Source of the DNA: Clostridia bacterium
GTDB lineage: Bacteria > Bacillota > Clostridia > DSM-8532
Length of the DNA: 5,343 nt
Assembly (NCBI GenBank): GCA_026418215.1
Contig: JAOABT010000192.1
Coordinates: 1 to 5,343 of the forward strand
Reading direction: 5' to 3'
Position 1 is the stretch's first letter, and each line of letters starts with the position of its first letter. The notes beneath the pieces were generated by a model. It saw nothing but the letters and a program-made list of their open reading frames with translations, made no database searches and had not been told where the DNA came from. The position numbers and the translations under genes are program-made. Positions 1-5,343 of the stretch are shown here, in pieces.

Positions 1-19
1 AGATGTGTATAAGAGACAG
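1..19. other. Tn5/Nextera mosaic-end adapter (library artefact)
   Basis: The first 19 bases, AGATGTGTATAAGAGACAG, exactly match the Tn5 transposase mosaic end used in Nextera-type tagmentation libraries. It lies at the very start of the window, as untrimmed adapter would. Real insert sequence therefore begins at about base 20. The TAA at 10-12 is in frame with the following gene and is the only thing that closes that reading frame upstream. That stop is therefore artificial and the gene should be treated as 5'-incomplete. Confidence 0.95.
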
Positions 20-1101
20 ATATGCTGAAAGAGGCAGCCAATGCGCCTGAAAGCTTCAAAACCGCCCGCTTGTTTAAAAGGGGACAGGACTATTATCTGG
101 CGCTCACCCTGGCATGGGGGGCTGAGACGCCCATACCGGTTAAAACCTTCATGGGAATCTCCAGGGGCATAAAAAACAGGCTATATTACACTGTTGTCGA
201 CCAGAACGGTCTGGTGATGGCCCATGGAGCGGGTGATAGCATCCGTTCGGACGAAAGCGCCAAAAAGCAAAGGTTAAGCGAACCCGGCGGGGAGAGCCTA
301 TCACAGCAGGAGCTTCATATCATAACGAATAGCCTTGTTAAGCTTGCATTGAAATACGAATCCCAGGTCATTCTGCAGAACCTGGCTCATAAGGGAGACA
401 GACTGAGTCTGGTGCCGGGGCATGGCGTCTTAAGCACCGGGCTTAGGCGCAGGGAATATAATCAGCTTGTCAGGCTTTTAGCCTATAAGCTTCCCTGGAA
501 GGGGCTTCCTGACCCTGTTAAGGTGAGCTCGGTGGATATATTCATTACCTGCCCGCAGTGCGGGTTGGCCACTAAAAGCAACCGCCTGAGAAGTGATTTC
601 TTTATTTGCACCCGCTGCGGCACAGCCATGGAGACTGACAAGCTTGGCGGGGTAAACCTTGCCAGAAAGCTTATCCGCTATCATCAATCCAAAGTCAAGA
701 TAAAGGCTGAGCGTGTGGAGGGCGGCGTTCGTTTTACCCATAGGCTTATGGGATTGGACATTGTTGCGGGTAACTACGAAAACCCGCTCGACAAGCTCAA
801 AAGAGAGATTGAACGCATTCTTGCGGCTGCTGCCTTCGAAAGCGTGGCAGAGCGTGGAAAGAAGGCTATAGAGGGCTTGGAAGAACAAGTATCCGATGAA
901 CCTGATTCTCATAACAGGATCACGCACTCTGTTTCCGGAGCAACAGCCGATAAGGACTTTTGTGCAATACCGGAGTCACCTTTGGAATCTGTGGAGAAAG
1001 CTCATGATGTGATGGATGACCAAACTCTTGCCCTTCGCCGAAGCTTGTTCAAGAAGTTTATGAGCGTGGATAACTTTATGGACCTGCTCGAATATGTCTA
1101 A
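20..1101 (+). CDS. Type V (Cas12/TnpB-like) RuvC effector, nuclease-dead, 5'-truncated
   Basis: This is the C-terminal part of an RNA-guided effector of the Cas12/TnpB superfamily. Residues are numbered from the ATG at 22, which is probably an internal Met: no ribosome binding site precedes it and the only upstream stop lies in the adapter. Residues 12-43 resemble the beta-rich stretch before RuvC-I. RuvC-I is MGISRGIKN (44-52), where the family has GIDxG, so the catalytic Asp is Ser47 (TCC). RuvC-II is VILQNL (116-121), where the family has an acidic residue, so Glu is Gln119 (CAG). A zinc ribbon follows (C177, C180, C196, C199), then RuvC-III TDKLGGVNLA (205-214) keeping Asp206. With two of three metal ligands lost, DNA cleavage is unlikely, while guide RNA and target binding may persist, as in Cas12k and TldR proteins. 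A tail of about 145 residues after RuvC-III includes a probable coiled coil (256-290). The frame is intact, which argues against simple decay. The exact subtype cannot be assigned without the N-terminal half. The superfamily call is firm, the subtype is not. Confidence 0.85.
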
Positions 1102-1112
1102 ACTCCGTTAAT

Positions 1113-1147
1113 AGGGTGTCATTGCTGCCACACCCTTCCTCCTTTTT
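1113..1147 (+). terminator. Possible terminator of the type V-like gene
   Basis: A perfect 7-bp inverted repeat (AGGGTGT at 1113-1119, ACACCCT at 1130-1136, 10-nt loop) begins 11 bases after the stop codon of the effector gene. It is followed by TTCCTCC and a run of five T at 1143-1147. The position fits a rho-independent terminator, but the stem is short and the T run is set back from it. It could instead be part of a structured 3' RNA. Confidence 0.4.
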
Positions 1148-1214
1148 AGGAGAAAGCTTACCGCGTAAGGCATCGCGCTGATGCGCTTGATGTGAAAGTG
1201 CAGCTATCTATATG

Positions 1215-1252
1215 AAAGGCCTTGCTCAATAGGTGTTGAGCAAGGCCTTTTC
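1215..1252 (+). terminator. Strong hairpin terminator, possibly bidirectional
   Basis: A perfect 15-bp inverted repeat: AAAGGCCTTGCTCAA at 1215-1229 pairs with TTGAGCAAGGCCTTT at 1236-1250, with a 6-nt loop. The right arm ends in four T (1248-1251) and the left arm begins with AAA, so the hairpin has a short T tail on both strands. The most likely role is ending transcription from the effector gene on the left. The short T tract leaves some doubt. Confidence 0.7.
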
Positions 1253-1506
1253 GATTGCAGACATAGACATAATGTTTAAAATATACACCTACCTTGCAAT
1301 GGTTGGAATATGGGGATGTGAGTGTCTTAGGTTTAGAGTGGCAGTCTTCCTTGGAACATGAGTGAAGCCAGAGGATGAAGAATCCATTTCAGAGAAGGAC
1401 AGCTTTCTGAACAAAGAGTGAATTGTTTTACATGATGCATTTCGCCCAAACCGTATCTAATAATCAGACAAAGATTGCCTATTGAAAATCTGGTTCAAAG
1501 ACTTTA

Positions 1507-1535
1507 TTGAAGCCTGTTTTCAGTTATTCTAAAAT
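1507..1535 (+). promoter_or_regulatory. Putative sigma-A-type promoter for the 90-residue gene
   Basis: TTGAAG (1507-1512) matches the -35 consensus TTGACA at four of six positions. After an exact 17-bp spacer, TAAAAT (1530-1535) matches the -10 consensus TATAAT at five of six. It lies in AT-rich DNA about 75 bases upstream of the start codon at 1611, leaving a leader of roughly 70 nt. AT-rich DNA gives chance matches, so this is a prediction. Confidence 0.5.
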
Positions 1536-1594
1536 TAAATTGATAAATAATTAACAACGTATTGAACTACACCAGCCCAATAAGAAGATCAAGT

Positions 1595-1601
1595 AAAGGA
1601 G
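1595..1601 (+). promoter_or_regulatory. Ribosome binding site of the 90-residue gene
   Basis: AAAGGAG ends 9 nt before the ATG at 1611. This favours the 1611 start and this frame over the overlapping frame that starts at 1627, which has no such site. Confidence 0.8.
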
Positions 1602-1610
1602 TGCTGCGTC

Positions 1611-1883
1611 ATGAAGCTGGAATTGGATGTTTATAGCACCATCTGTGAAACAAAGAGGTTCGTCATCAATGGGATACAGGCCACCTACAGGGATTTTGGA
1701 GAGAAGCAGGATGTTTCAATGGATAGAACCCAGCCTTTTTGCTGCGGTAATATGGTCTTTCTTCCGTCCCTACCCACCCAACAGGTTCTCGAAAAATACG
1801 GTATCACGAAAAAAGAGTATCACTATATTTGTGAAATGCTTCGTTCCTGCGTATCCTTCGGCACCTGCAAGCTTTGCGGATAG
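1611..1883 (+). CDS. Small cysteine-rich conserved-looking hypothetical protein (90 aa)
   Basis: I do not recognise a named family. The 90-residue product has no signal peptide or membrane segment and is probably cytoplasmic. It contains seven cysteines: C12, the pair C44-C45 in PFCCGNM, C74, C80, and C86 and C89 in the C-terminal CKLCG. The C-x2-C end together with the CC pair could form a zinc or other metal site, but that is inference. The region FVINGIQATYRDFG (17-30) and the block around KYGITKKEY (62-70) look like ordered, conserved-protein sequence. It resembles small hypothetical proteins I associate with Clostridia, from memory only. It is a stand-alone unit with its own promoter candidate, a good ribosome binding site at 1595-1601, and a terminator at 2014. 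An overlapping frame at 1627-1941 is a shadow. Confidence 0.75.
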   Translation: MKLELDVYSTICETKRFVINGIQATYRDFGEKQDVSMDRTQPFCCGNMVFLPSLPTQQVLEKYGITKKEYHYICEMLRSCVSFGTCKLCG

Positions 1884-1928
1884 AACAGAACGCCAAGCGA
1901 TAAGGCGATGCAAATCCTCTGTTTCCCT

Positions 1929-1974
1929 GTGGCGCGGATAAGTTCAGCGCTGAAGGGATCATCGCCCGCGCTGT
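1929..1974 (+). other. GC-rich inverted-repeat element, possible structured RNA
   Basis: Between the 90-residue gene and its terminator lies a nested structure. GCGCGG (1932-1937) pairs with CCGCGC (1966-1971) and can be extended outward by G-U pairs. It encloses a perfect 12-base palindrome, TTCAGCGCTGAA, at 1943-1954. The element is much more GC-rich than the leader of the same transcript. It could be a 3'-UTR RNA structure, a palindromic protein-binding site, or chance. I do not recognise a known RNA family. Confidence 0.3.
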
Positions 1975-2013
1975 TGCTCGTAGAAGCTTTAGAATAATAC
2001 TGTGATGTCGCAC

Positions 2014-2045
2014 TGAGGCTGGAGATTTCCAGCCTCATATTTTTT
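2014..2045 (+). terminator. Rho-independent terminator of the 90-residue gene
   Basis: TGAGGCTGGA (2014-2023) and TCCAGCCTCA (2028-2037) form a perfect 10-bp stem with a 4-nt loop. It is followed by TA and six T (2040-2045). This is a textbook intrinsic terminator for transcription arriving from the left, ending the unit that begins at about 1540. Confidence 0.9.
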
Positions 2046-2083
2046 GTTCAAAGATCCTGATAGACGCCCCATAGAAAATCCAT

Positions 2084-2113
2084 AAAAAAGGGGCTGTCCC
2101 TATGAGACAGCCC
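2084..2113 (-). terminator. Rho-independent terminator of the GntR-ABC-permease operon
   Basis: GGGCTGTC (2091-2098) pairs with GACAGCCC (2106-2113) around a 7-nt loop. Read on the minus strand, the stem is followed by C and six T (2089-2084). It lies about 50 bases past the permease stop codon and faces the + strand terminator at 2014-2045, so the two convergent units are separated by back-to-back terminators. Confidence 0.9.
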
Positions 2114-2165
2114 GCCAGATAAATGGAGAAGGTAAACAATATTAAAATACAGGGCTTACTTAGCT

Positions 2166-4079
2166 TCAGTCAAAGGTCAGAGTCAGCTGATCCTGAGTGA
2201 TGATGCCTTTATCAAGGAGGAAGGTAATGGTGTTTTTGAAATTGGCTGGTATAGGGCGGCTCCCGTTAAACTTGAACCCATTAAAAGCATTGGTGCTGGT
2301 AAGCTCAAAACGAACATCGACACCAATATATTGATCGCCGTAGTAGCTTAGGAAGAGGATGTCGACGGGATTCAAAGCAAGAATGTCCTTTCGGTAGGCG
2401 TTCAAAAAACCTTCCTTATCGGTTATGGAATCATGGTAAGTCCCCTTTTTATCACCAAAATATATGGCAATGGAACGGAAATCCTCTGGTGCTTTAGACA
2501 GAAGGGGCTCATATTTGGAGGAGGCCTCGGGTGTCTCTAAATAATCGCTCAAAAGTTTATTAAGCTCTTTAACATCGTATCTGTAAGCCAGGCTGTACTG
2601 ACGCTCAATAAGAGTGCCGTTTTTCAAGCGGTAACCGAAGTAAAGGCTTTGAGGCTGATAGGACGGCCCTGTGCCGCGCTCGATTGCTACCGGGGGCAGA
2701 TGCTTTGCGGCTGCGTCACGGAATTCATCCTGATGCGCCACAATATAGGCATGGATCAGGCGGGCTTTTTGAATGGTCTCAGGGCTTTGGGAGATACCGG
2801 GAATGTCTCTCAGCTCTTCAATCAAAGCCGGTGTCAGCTCCCGTGGAGGGTTGTTGATCAGGTCGGCATTACTGAACATAAAGCGGTTATTGCTGGGATC
2901 ATAGCTTTCGGGCTCAAGGGCCAGCTTTCCGGTAGGGTCGGGGAATTGGGAAAGATACATGACAGCAATATCGCTTTCCTTTGGAATGTAGCTGTTAAAG
3001 CCCAAAACATCCAGACCGATGCTCCCAAGAATAGCGATCAGCACGACAGCGAAGACTAAAAAGCCCTTATACGCTTTAAACACCTTAAAAGTCTTTTTTA
3101 GCAGCATTTCAGAGGCGAAATAGCCAATAAAGCCCCCCACAAGGTAGGTCACCATATAGCCTATGATCTGCTGTGTGATGTTGAAGATGGAAACCAGCAT
3201 GCTTCCTAAAAGCGCAGCCGAGCAAAAGGTGACACTGTACTTGAAGATCGGCTTCACAATCTTCAGACTGATGACATCTGTCGCCACTTCAACGTTTCGC
3301 CTACGGTAAAGAAGCATAGAGGACATAAGGAACAAAACGCCTGCCAGGAAGTATAAAGCAAGTACCAAAACCTCACCCCCATCATTGGCAAAGCCGGAGT
3401 AGAAGGTATTTAAGTTGGCCAATGGAGAAAATGCCTTTAGGTAAAGCCTTCCGGTCGATACGAAGCCAAAGAGAAAGTTTGTCAGCACCAGATTGACCAT
3501 GCTTTCCAGAAAGATGGCCAAAAGGTTGAAGATTAAAAAGAACACGGCATGCGCGGCCAAGTGACCCGTAAACATACCGGCAAATACAGCAAAGGAATAG
3601 AGAAGGACGGTCAGTACCAGATTGACGCCCAACCAGATGAAAGCGTACTCGATTCTCGGAAAACCCGCTGCAGCCTCATAAATTACCAGAATCAAGCCAT
3701 TAAAGAGAAGGGGCAGGGTGACCATCAGGAGTCCTGAGAGATAGTTGGTAAAAAAGAGGCTGTCACGTTTGATGGGGAGTGCGTGGATCATAGCCGTGCT
3801 CTTCGGAAAATGCATATAGGAGAAAACAGCAAGAGCGGCCACCAGTGTAAAAAAGCCAAGAAAGAGGGTCATGGTCGTATCACTTTGGCCAAATAGGTCA
3901 GAGCTTATAAACCTTCTTGAATTTAAGTCATAATTGTTGGCAAGCCTGCTGGCTCCTTGACTTAAATAGCCCATGACAAAAAGAAACAGGAGAAAAGTAT
4001 AGGAGAAGGGGATAAGCCAGAAGCGCTTCATATTGTTGCGGAAGACACCCTGATTAAAGAATGATGTTTTTGACGGCAT
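2166..4079 (-). CDS. ABC transporter permease, large, with C-terminal soluble domain (637 aa)
   Basis: This is the membrane partner of the ATPase encoded just upstream. From the chosen start, about nine hydrophobic segments are visible at roughly 20-40, 70-90, 112-134, 147-170, 172-200, 236-257, 280-300, 304-325 and 338-360. They are followed by a non-membrane domain of about 275 residues to the C-terminus. The HALPIKRDSLFFTNYLSG motif (99-116) is typical of permeases found with YtrB-like ATPases in Firmicutes. I think the C-terminal domain resembles that of permeases annotated with DUF6449, from memory. The start at 4079 (MPSKTSFFNQG) is preceded by GGAGGT at 4092-4087 with good spacing. A longer frame opening at 4166 only adds residues read out of frame from the ATPase gene. 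The gene overlaps the ATPase end by 26 nt, so translation is coupled. The substrate cannot be told from sequence; envelope stress or antibiotic-related transport is inferred from family context. Confidence 0.88.
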   Translation of the reverse strand: MPSKTSFFNQGVFRNNMKRFWLIPFSYTFLLFLFVMGYLSQGASRLANNYDLNSRRFISSDLFGQSDTTMTLFLGFFTLVAALAVFSYMHFPKSTAMIHALPIKRDSLFFTNYLSGLLMVTLPLLFNGLILVIYEAAAGFPRIEYAFIWLGVNLVLTVLLYSFAVFAGMFTGHLAAHAVFFLIFNLLAIFLESMVNLVLTNFLFGFVSTGRLYLKAFSPLANLNTFYSGFANDGGEVLVLALYFLAGVLFLMSSMLLYRRRNVEVATDVISLKIVKPIFKYSVTFCSAALLGSMLVSIFNITQQIIGYMVTYLVGGFIGYFASEMLLKKTFKVFKAYKGFLVFAVVLIAILGSIGLDVLGFNSYIPKESDIAVMYLSQFPDPTGKLALEPESYDPSNNRFMFSNADLINNPPRELTPALIEELRDIPGISQSPETIQKARLIHAYIVAHQDEFRDAAAKHLPPVAIERGTGPSYQPQSLYFGYRLKNGTLIERQYSLAYRYDVKELNKLLSDYLETPEASSKYEPLLSKAPEDFRSIAIYFGDKKGTYHDSITDKEGFLNAYRKDILALNPVDILFLSYYGDQYIGVDVRFELTSTNAFNGFKFNGSRPIPANFKNTITFLLDKGIITQDQLTLTFD

Positions 4080-4950
4080 AGTCCATACCTCCGAGCTCAT
4101 AGATAAAGATTTCCTCAAGAGAAAGGGGCAGGGCATCAACGAGCAGCGGGTTGAGTGTCTTAACATGGCTCAGGATGCGGTCGCGATCCCCTCTTATGAT
4201 CAGCACCCAGATACGTCCGCTGGACTGCCGGTGAACAATATCAAGCTGCTCCATTTCCTTTGGAAGCTCGCCCTCGAAGGCTACCTGCAGCTTGAGGATG
4301 TTATTCTGGATTTCCGAGAGGCTCCGCTCCAGAATAACCTTGCCCTGGTGCATGATGCCCACATGATCGCAGACATCTTCAAGCTCCCTCAAATTATGGG
4401 AAGAAACAAAAACAGTCATTTCTCTTTCTGCAACGTCCTGCAGCAGAACGCTCCATACCTTTCGGCGCATGACAGGGTCCAGACCGTCCACCGGCTCATC
4501 CAAAAGCATGAGATCAGGACGGGTGCAAATGCCCAGCCAGAAGGCCGCATGCTTCTGCATACCGCGTGAGAAGCGCTTGAGGCTCTTTTTCGGGTCAATG
4601 GGGAAGACCTCCTGGAGCTTTTTATAGCGCATTTCATCAAAGGTTGGGTAAATGGACTGATAGTATTTTTTCATATCATTCAGCGTGGCCTGTGGAAAGA
4701 AATACAGGTCATCTGGAATATACGAAATACGTGCCTTAGCTGCTGTGTTTTCAAATACAGGCTCTCCCTCAATCAGGATTTCACCCGAATCGGGTATCAT
4801 AATGCCCGCCATATGCTTGATTAATGTAGTTTTTCCCGCTCCGTTTGGTCCAACCAGTCCATAAACAGAGCCTTTTTTAACCGACAAATTGACACCGTTG
4901 AGCGCCATAAAGCTGTCGAAGGATTTAGTGAGATTTCTAATTTCTATCAT
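4054..4950 (-). CDS. ABC transporter ATP-binding protein (YtrB-like, 298 aa)
   Basis: This cytoplasmic ATPase powers the permease encoded downstream. Motifs in order: Walker A GPNGAGKTT (34-42); signature FSRGMQK (127-133), a variant of LSGGQ; Walker B LMLLDEP (147-153) with catalytic Glu152; D-loop DGLDP (155-159); and switch His185 in SSHNL. The usual Q-loop position reads ISYIPDD (76-81), with Asp near where Gln normally sits; related YtrB/CcmA-type ATPases also vary here. About 90 residues after the nucleotide-binding core form a C-terminal accessory domain common in this group. AGGGAGGT at 4963-4956 lies 5 nt before the ATG. The ATG overlaps the TGA of the GntR gene as ATGA, and the 3' end overlaps the permease gene, so all three are co-translated. 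The length is normal and all catalytic residues are present. Confidence 0.95.
   Translation of the reverse strand: MIEIRNLTKSFDSFMALNGVNLSVKKGSVYGLVGPNGAGKTTLIKHMAGIMIPDSGEILIEGEPVFENTAAKARISYIPDDLYFFPQATLNDMKKYYQSIYPTFDEMRYKKLQEVFPIDPKKSLKRFSRGMQKHAAFWLGICTRPDLMLLDEPVDGLDPVMRRKVWSVLLQDVAEREMTVFVSSHNLRELEDVCDHVGIMHQGKVILERSLSEIQNNILKLQVAFEGELPKEMEQLDIVHRQSSGRIWVLIIRGDRDRILSHVKTLNPLLVDALPLSLEEIFIYELGGMDYAVKNIIL
4087..4092 (-). promoter_or_regulatory. Ribosome binding site deciding the permease start
   Basis: GGAGGT on the minus strand lies inside the 3' end of the ATPase gene, 7-8 nt before the ATG at 4079. It supports that start over the upstream in-frame ATG at 4166. The ATG at 4086, next to the site, is in the ATPase frame. 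Confidence 0.8.
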
Positions 4951-5343
4951 GGTGTACCTCCCTTTGGAATGACCTCATCTAAAAGGCCGATAATATCAGC
5001 TTTAGCTTGCCCGAGATAAAAAAGCTCGGAAACGATGGCCTTGAGCGAGGTGTAAAGCTCTTCAACGCGCTTAGGGCTGGCGTGCTTGGGTGAAGGCGCA
5101 ACAAAATTGCCGCGGCATGTGACCGTGTAGAGCGATCCTTCGGATTCAAGGTCCCGATAGGCTTTTCGAATGGTATTGGGGTTGATGGAGGTGGTTTGTG
5201 CCAGCTCCCGGACAGAGGGGAGCTTTTCGTCCTGCTTGAGGGCGCCCGAGATGATGAGCTGCTTGACATTGTCCTTGATCTGCTCATAAATAGGCTTTGG
5301 GTTACGTAAGTCAACGACGATGATGGGTATCCCTCCCTTGGCG
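4947..5343 (-). CDS. GntR-family (YtrA subfamily) transcriptional repressor, start unclear at window edge
   Basis: Counting from an ATC at 5324, the product is 125 residues, normal for YtrA-type regulators. It has an N-terminal winged helix-turn-helix: PKPIYEQIKD (9-18), KLPSVRELA (34-42), INPNTIRKAYRDLE (47-60), and a wing ending RGNFV (71-75). A short helical C-terminal dimerisation tail (about 84-118) replaces the large effector domain of other GntR proteins. The gene stops at 4947 with an ATGA overlap into the ATPase gene. By family analogy it represses its own operon and is relieved by an envelope signal; the promoter and operator lie beyond the window. A strong AAGGGAGGG site at 5339-5331 is followed by ATA, then ATC at 5324 and 5321, with no ATG, GTG or TTG in frame. 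Either a rare non-AUG start is used, the frame begins outside the window, or there is an end-of-contig base error. A long open frame at 4979-5314 on the same strand is a shadow in another frame. Confidence 0.88.
   Translation of the reverse strand, partial: AKGGIPIIVVDLRNPKPIYEQIKDNVKQLIISGALKQDEKLPSVRELAQTTSINPNTIRKAYRDLESEGSLYTVTCRGNFVAPSPKHASPKRVEELYTSLKAIVSELFYLGQAKADIIGLLDEVIPKGGTP
4956..4963 (-). promoter_or_regulatory. Ribosome binding site of the ATPase gene
   Basis: AGGGAGGT on the minus strand, 5 nt before the ATG at 4950, lies inside the last codons of the GntR gene. Together with the ATGA stop/start overlap it points to translational coupling. Confidence 0.85.
5331..5339 (-). promoter_or_regulatory. 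Strong Shine-Dalgarno site before the GntR gene
   Basis: AAGGGAGGG on the minus strand is a near-perfect ribosome binding site at the window edge. It leaves 6 nt to the ATC at 5324 and 9 nt to the ATC at 5321. This spacing places initiation in that small region even though no standard start codon is there. Confidence 0.6.

Larger units (their letters stand above)
1102..1610. other. Intergenic stretch without a gene
   Basis: About 500 bases separate the type V-like gene from the small cysteine-rich gene. The left 150 bases hold the two hairpins listed separately and a small GCATC/GATGC stem at 1170-1184. From about 1260 to 1500 the DNA is AT-rich, with no convincing reading frame on either strand. 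The only structure I see there is a bulged TTCAGA/TCTGAA hairpin at 1388-1411. There are no spaced direct repeats that would suggest a CRISPR array, and no transposon end. The right end carries the promoter and ribosome binding site for the next gene. Confidence 0.6.

Noticed and set aside
478..927. 149-codon open frame on the minus strand
   Set aside because: It lies wholly inside the type V-like gene on the opposite strand and has no recognisable domains. The + frame carries the zinc ribbon and RuvC motifs.
1102..1610. CRISPR array or transposon end linked to the type V-like gene
   Set aside because: I looked for regularly spaced direct repeats and terminal inverted repeats and saw none. 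Only isolated hairpins are present.
1627..1941. 104-codon + strand frame overlapping the 90-residue gene
   Set aside because: It has no ribosome binding site, its composition is rich in Arg, Ser and Pro as in out-of-frame translation, and it overlaps the better supported gene at 1611.
1804..2038. Two minus-strand open frames of about 70 codons
   Set aside because: They run through the small gene's end and the terminator stem, lack ribosome binding sites, and their products look like random translation.
2649..3059. 136-codon + strand frame, and a 62-codon one at 3549-3737
   Set aside because: Both are antisense shadows inside the permease gene.
4080..4166. Upstream extension of the permease to the ATG at 4166
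   Set aside because: The extra 29 residues come from the ATPase gene read in another frame. The GGAGGT at 4092-4087 fits the start at 4079.
4165..4640. Open frames at 4165-4569 (+) and 4416-4640 (-)
   Set aside because: Both are shadows of the ATPase gene, whose Walker and signature motifs are in the other frame.
4979..5314. 111-codon minus-strand frame rich in Ser and Arg
   Set aside because: It is the wrong frame over the GntR gene. The frame ending at 4947 gives a clear winged helix-turn-helix.

Overview
The window looks like part or all of a short contig from a low-to-mid GC Firmicute, probably a clostridial lineage. The pointers are strong AGGAGG-type ribosome binding sites, compact T-tailed hairpin terminators, and a YtrA-type GntR regulator / ABC ATPase / large permease operon typical of that group. 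This taxonomic call is inference. The first 19 bases are a Tn5/Nextera mosaic-end sequencing adapter rather than genomic DNA, so the left end is an artificial library junction.

Left part (20-1101, + strand): the 3' part of a type V (Cas12/TnpB-like) RuvC effector gene, cut at its 5' end by the adapter. All three RuvC motif regions and the C-x2-C...C-x2-C zinc ribbon can be recognised. Two of the three expected catalytic acidic residues are replaced: RuvC-I Asp by Ser, and RuvC-II Glu by Gln. The reading frame is intact through an unusual C-terminal tail of about 145 residues. This looks like a natural nuclease-dead RNA-guided DNA-binding protein and is the most interesting item here. No CRISPR repeat, cas1/cas2 or transposon end is visible in the window, so the guide source and biological role are unknown.

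Middle (1102-2165): a non-coding stretch with two hairpins that probably end transcription from the effector gene. It is followed by AT-rich DNA with a credible sigma-A-type promoter, a 90-codon cysteine-rich conserved-looking hypothetical gene (1611-1883, +), a GC-rich inverted-repeat element, and a strong terminator. A second terminator facing the other way follows at once, marking the convergent boundary with the minus-strand operon.

Right part (2166-5343, - strand): a translationally coupled operon read right to left. It holds a GntR/YtrA-family repressor (ATGA overlap with the next gene), an ABC ATPase, and a 637-residue permease with about nine membrane segments and a long C-terminal soluble domain, whose start overlaps the ATPase end by 26 nt. 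The likely job is regulated export or sensing at the envelope, as in the Bacillus ytr system. The GntR gene has a strong ribosome binding site at the window edge but no ATG/GTG/TTG at its expected start; the best-placed codons are ATC.
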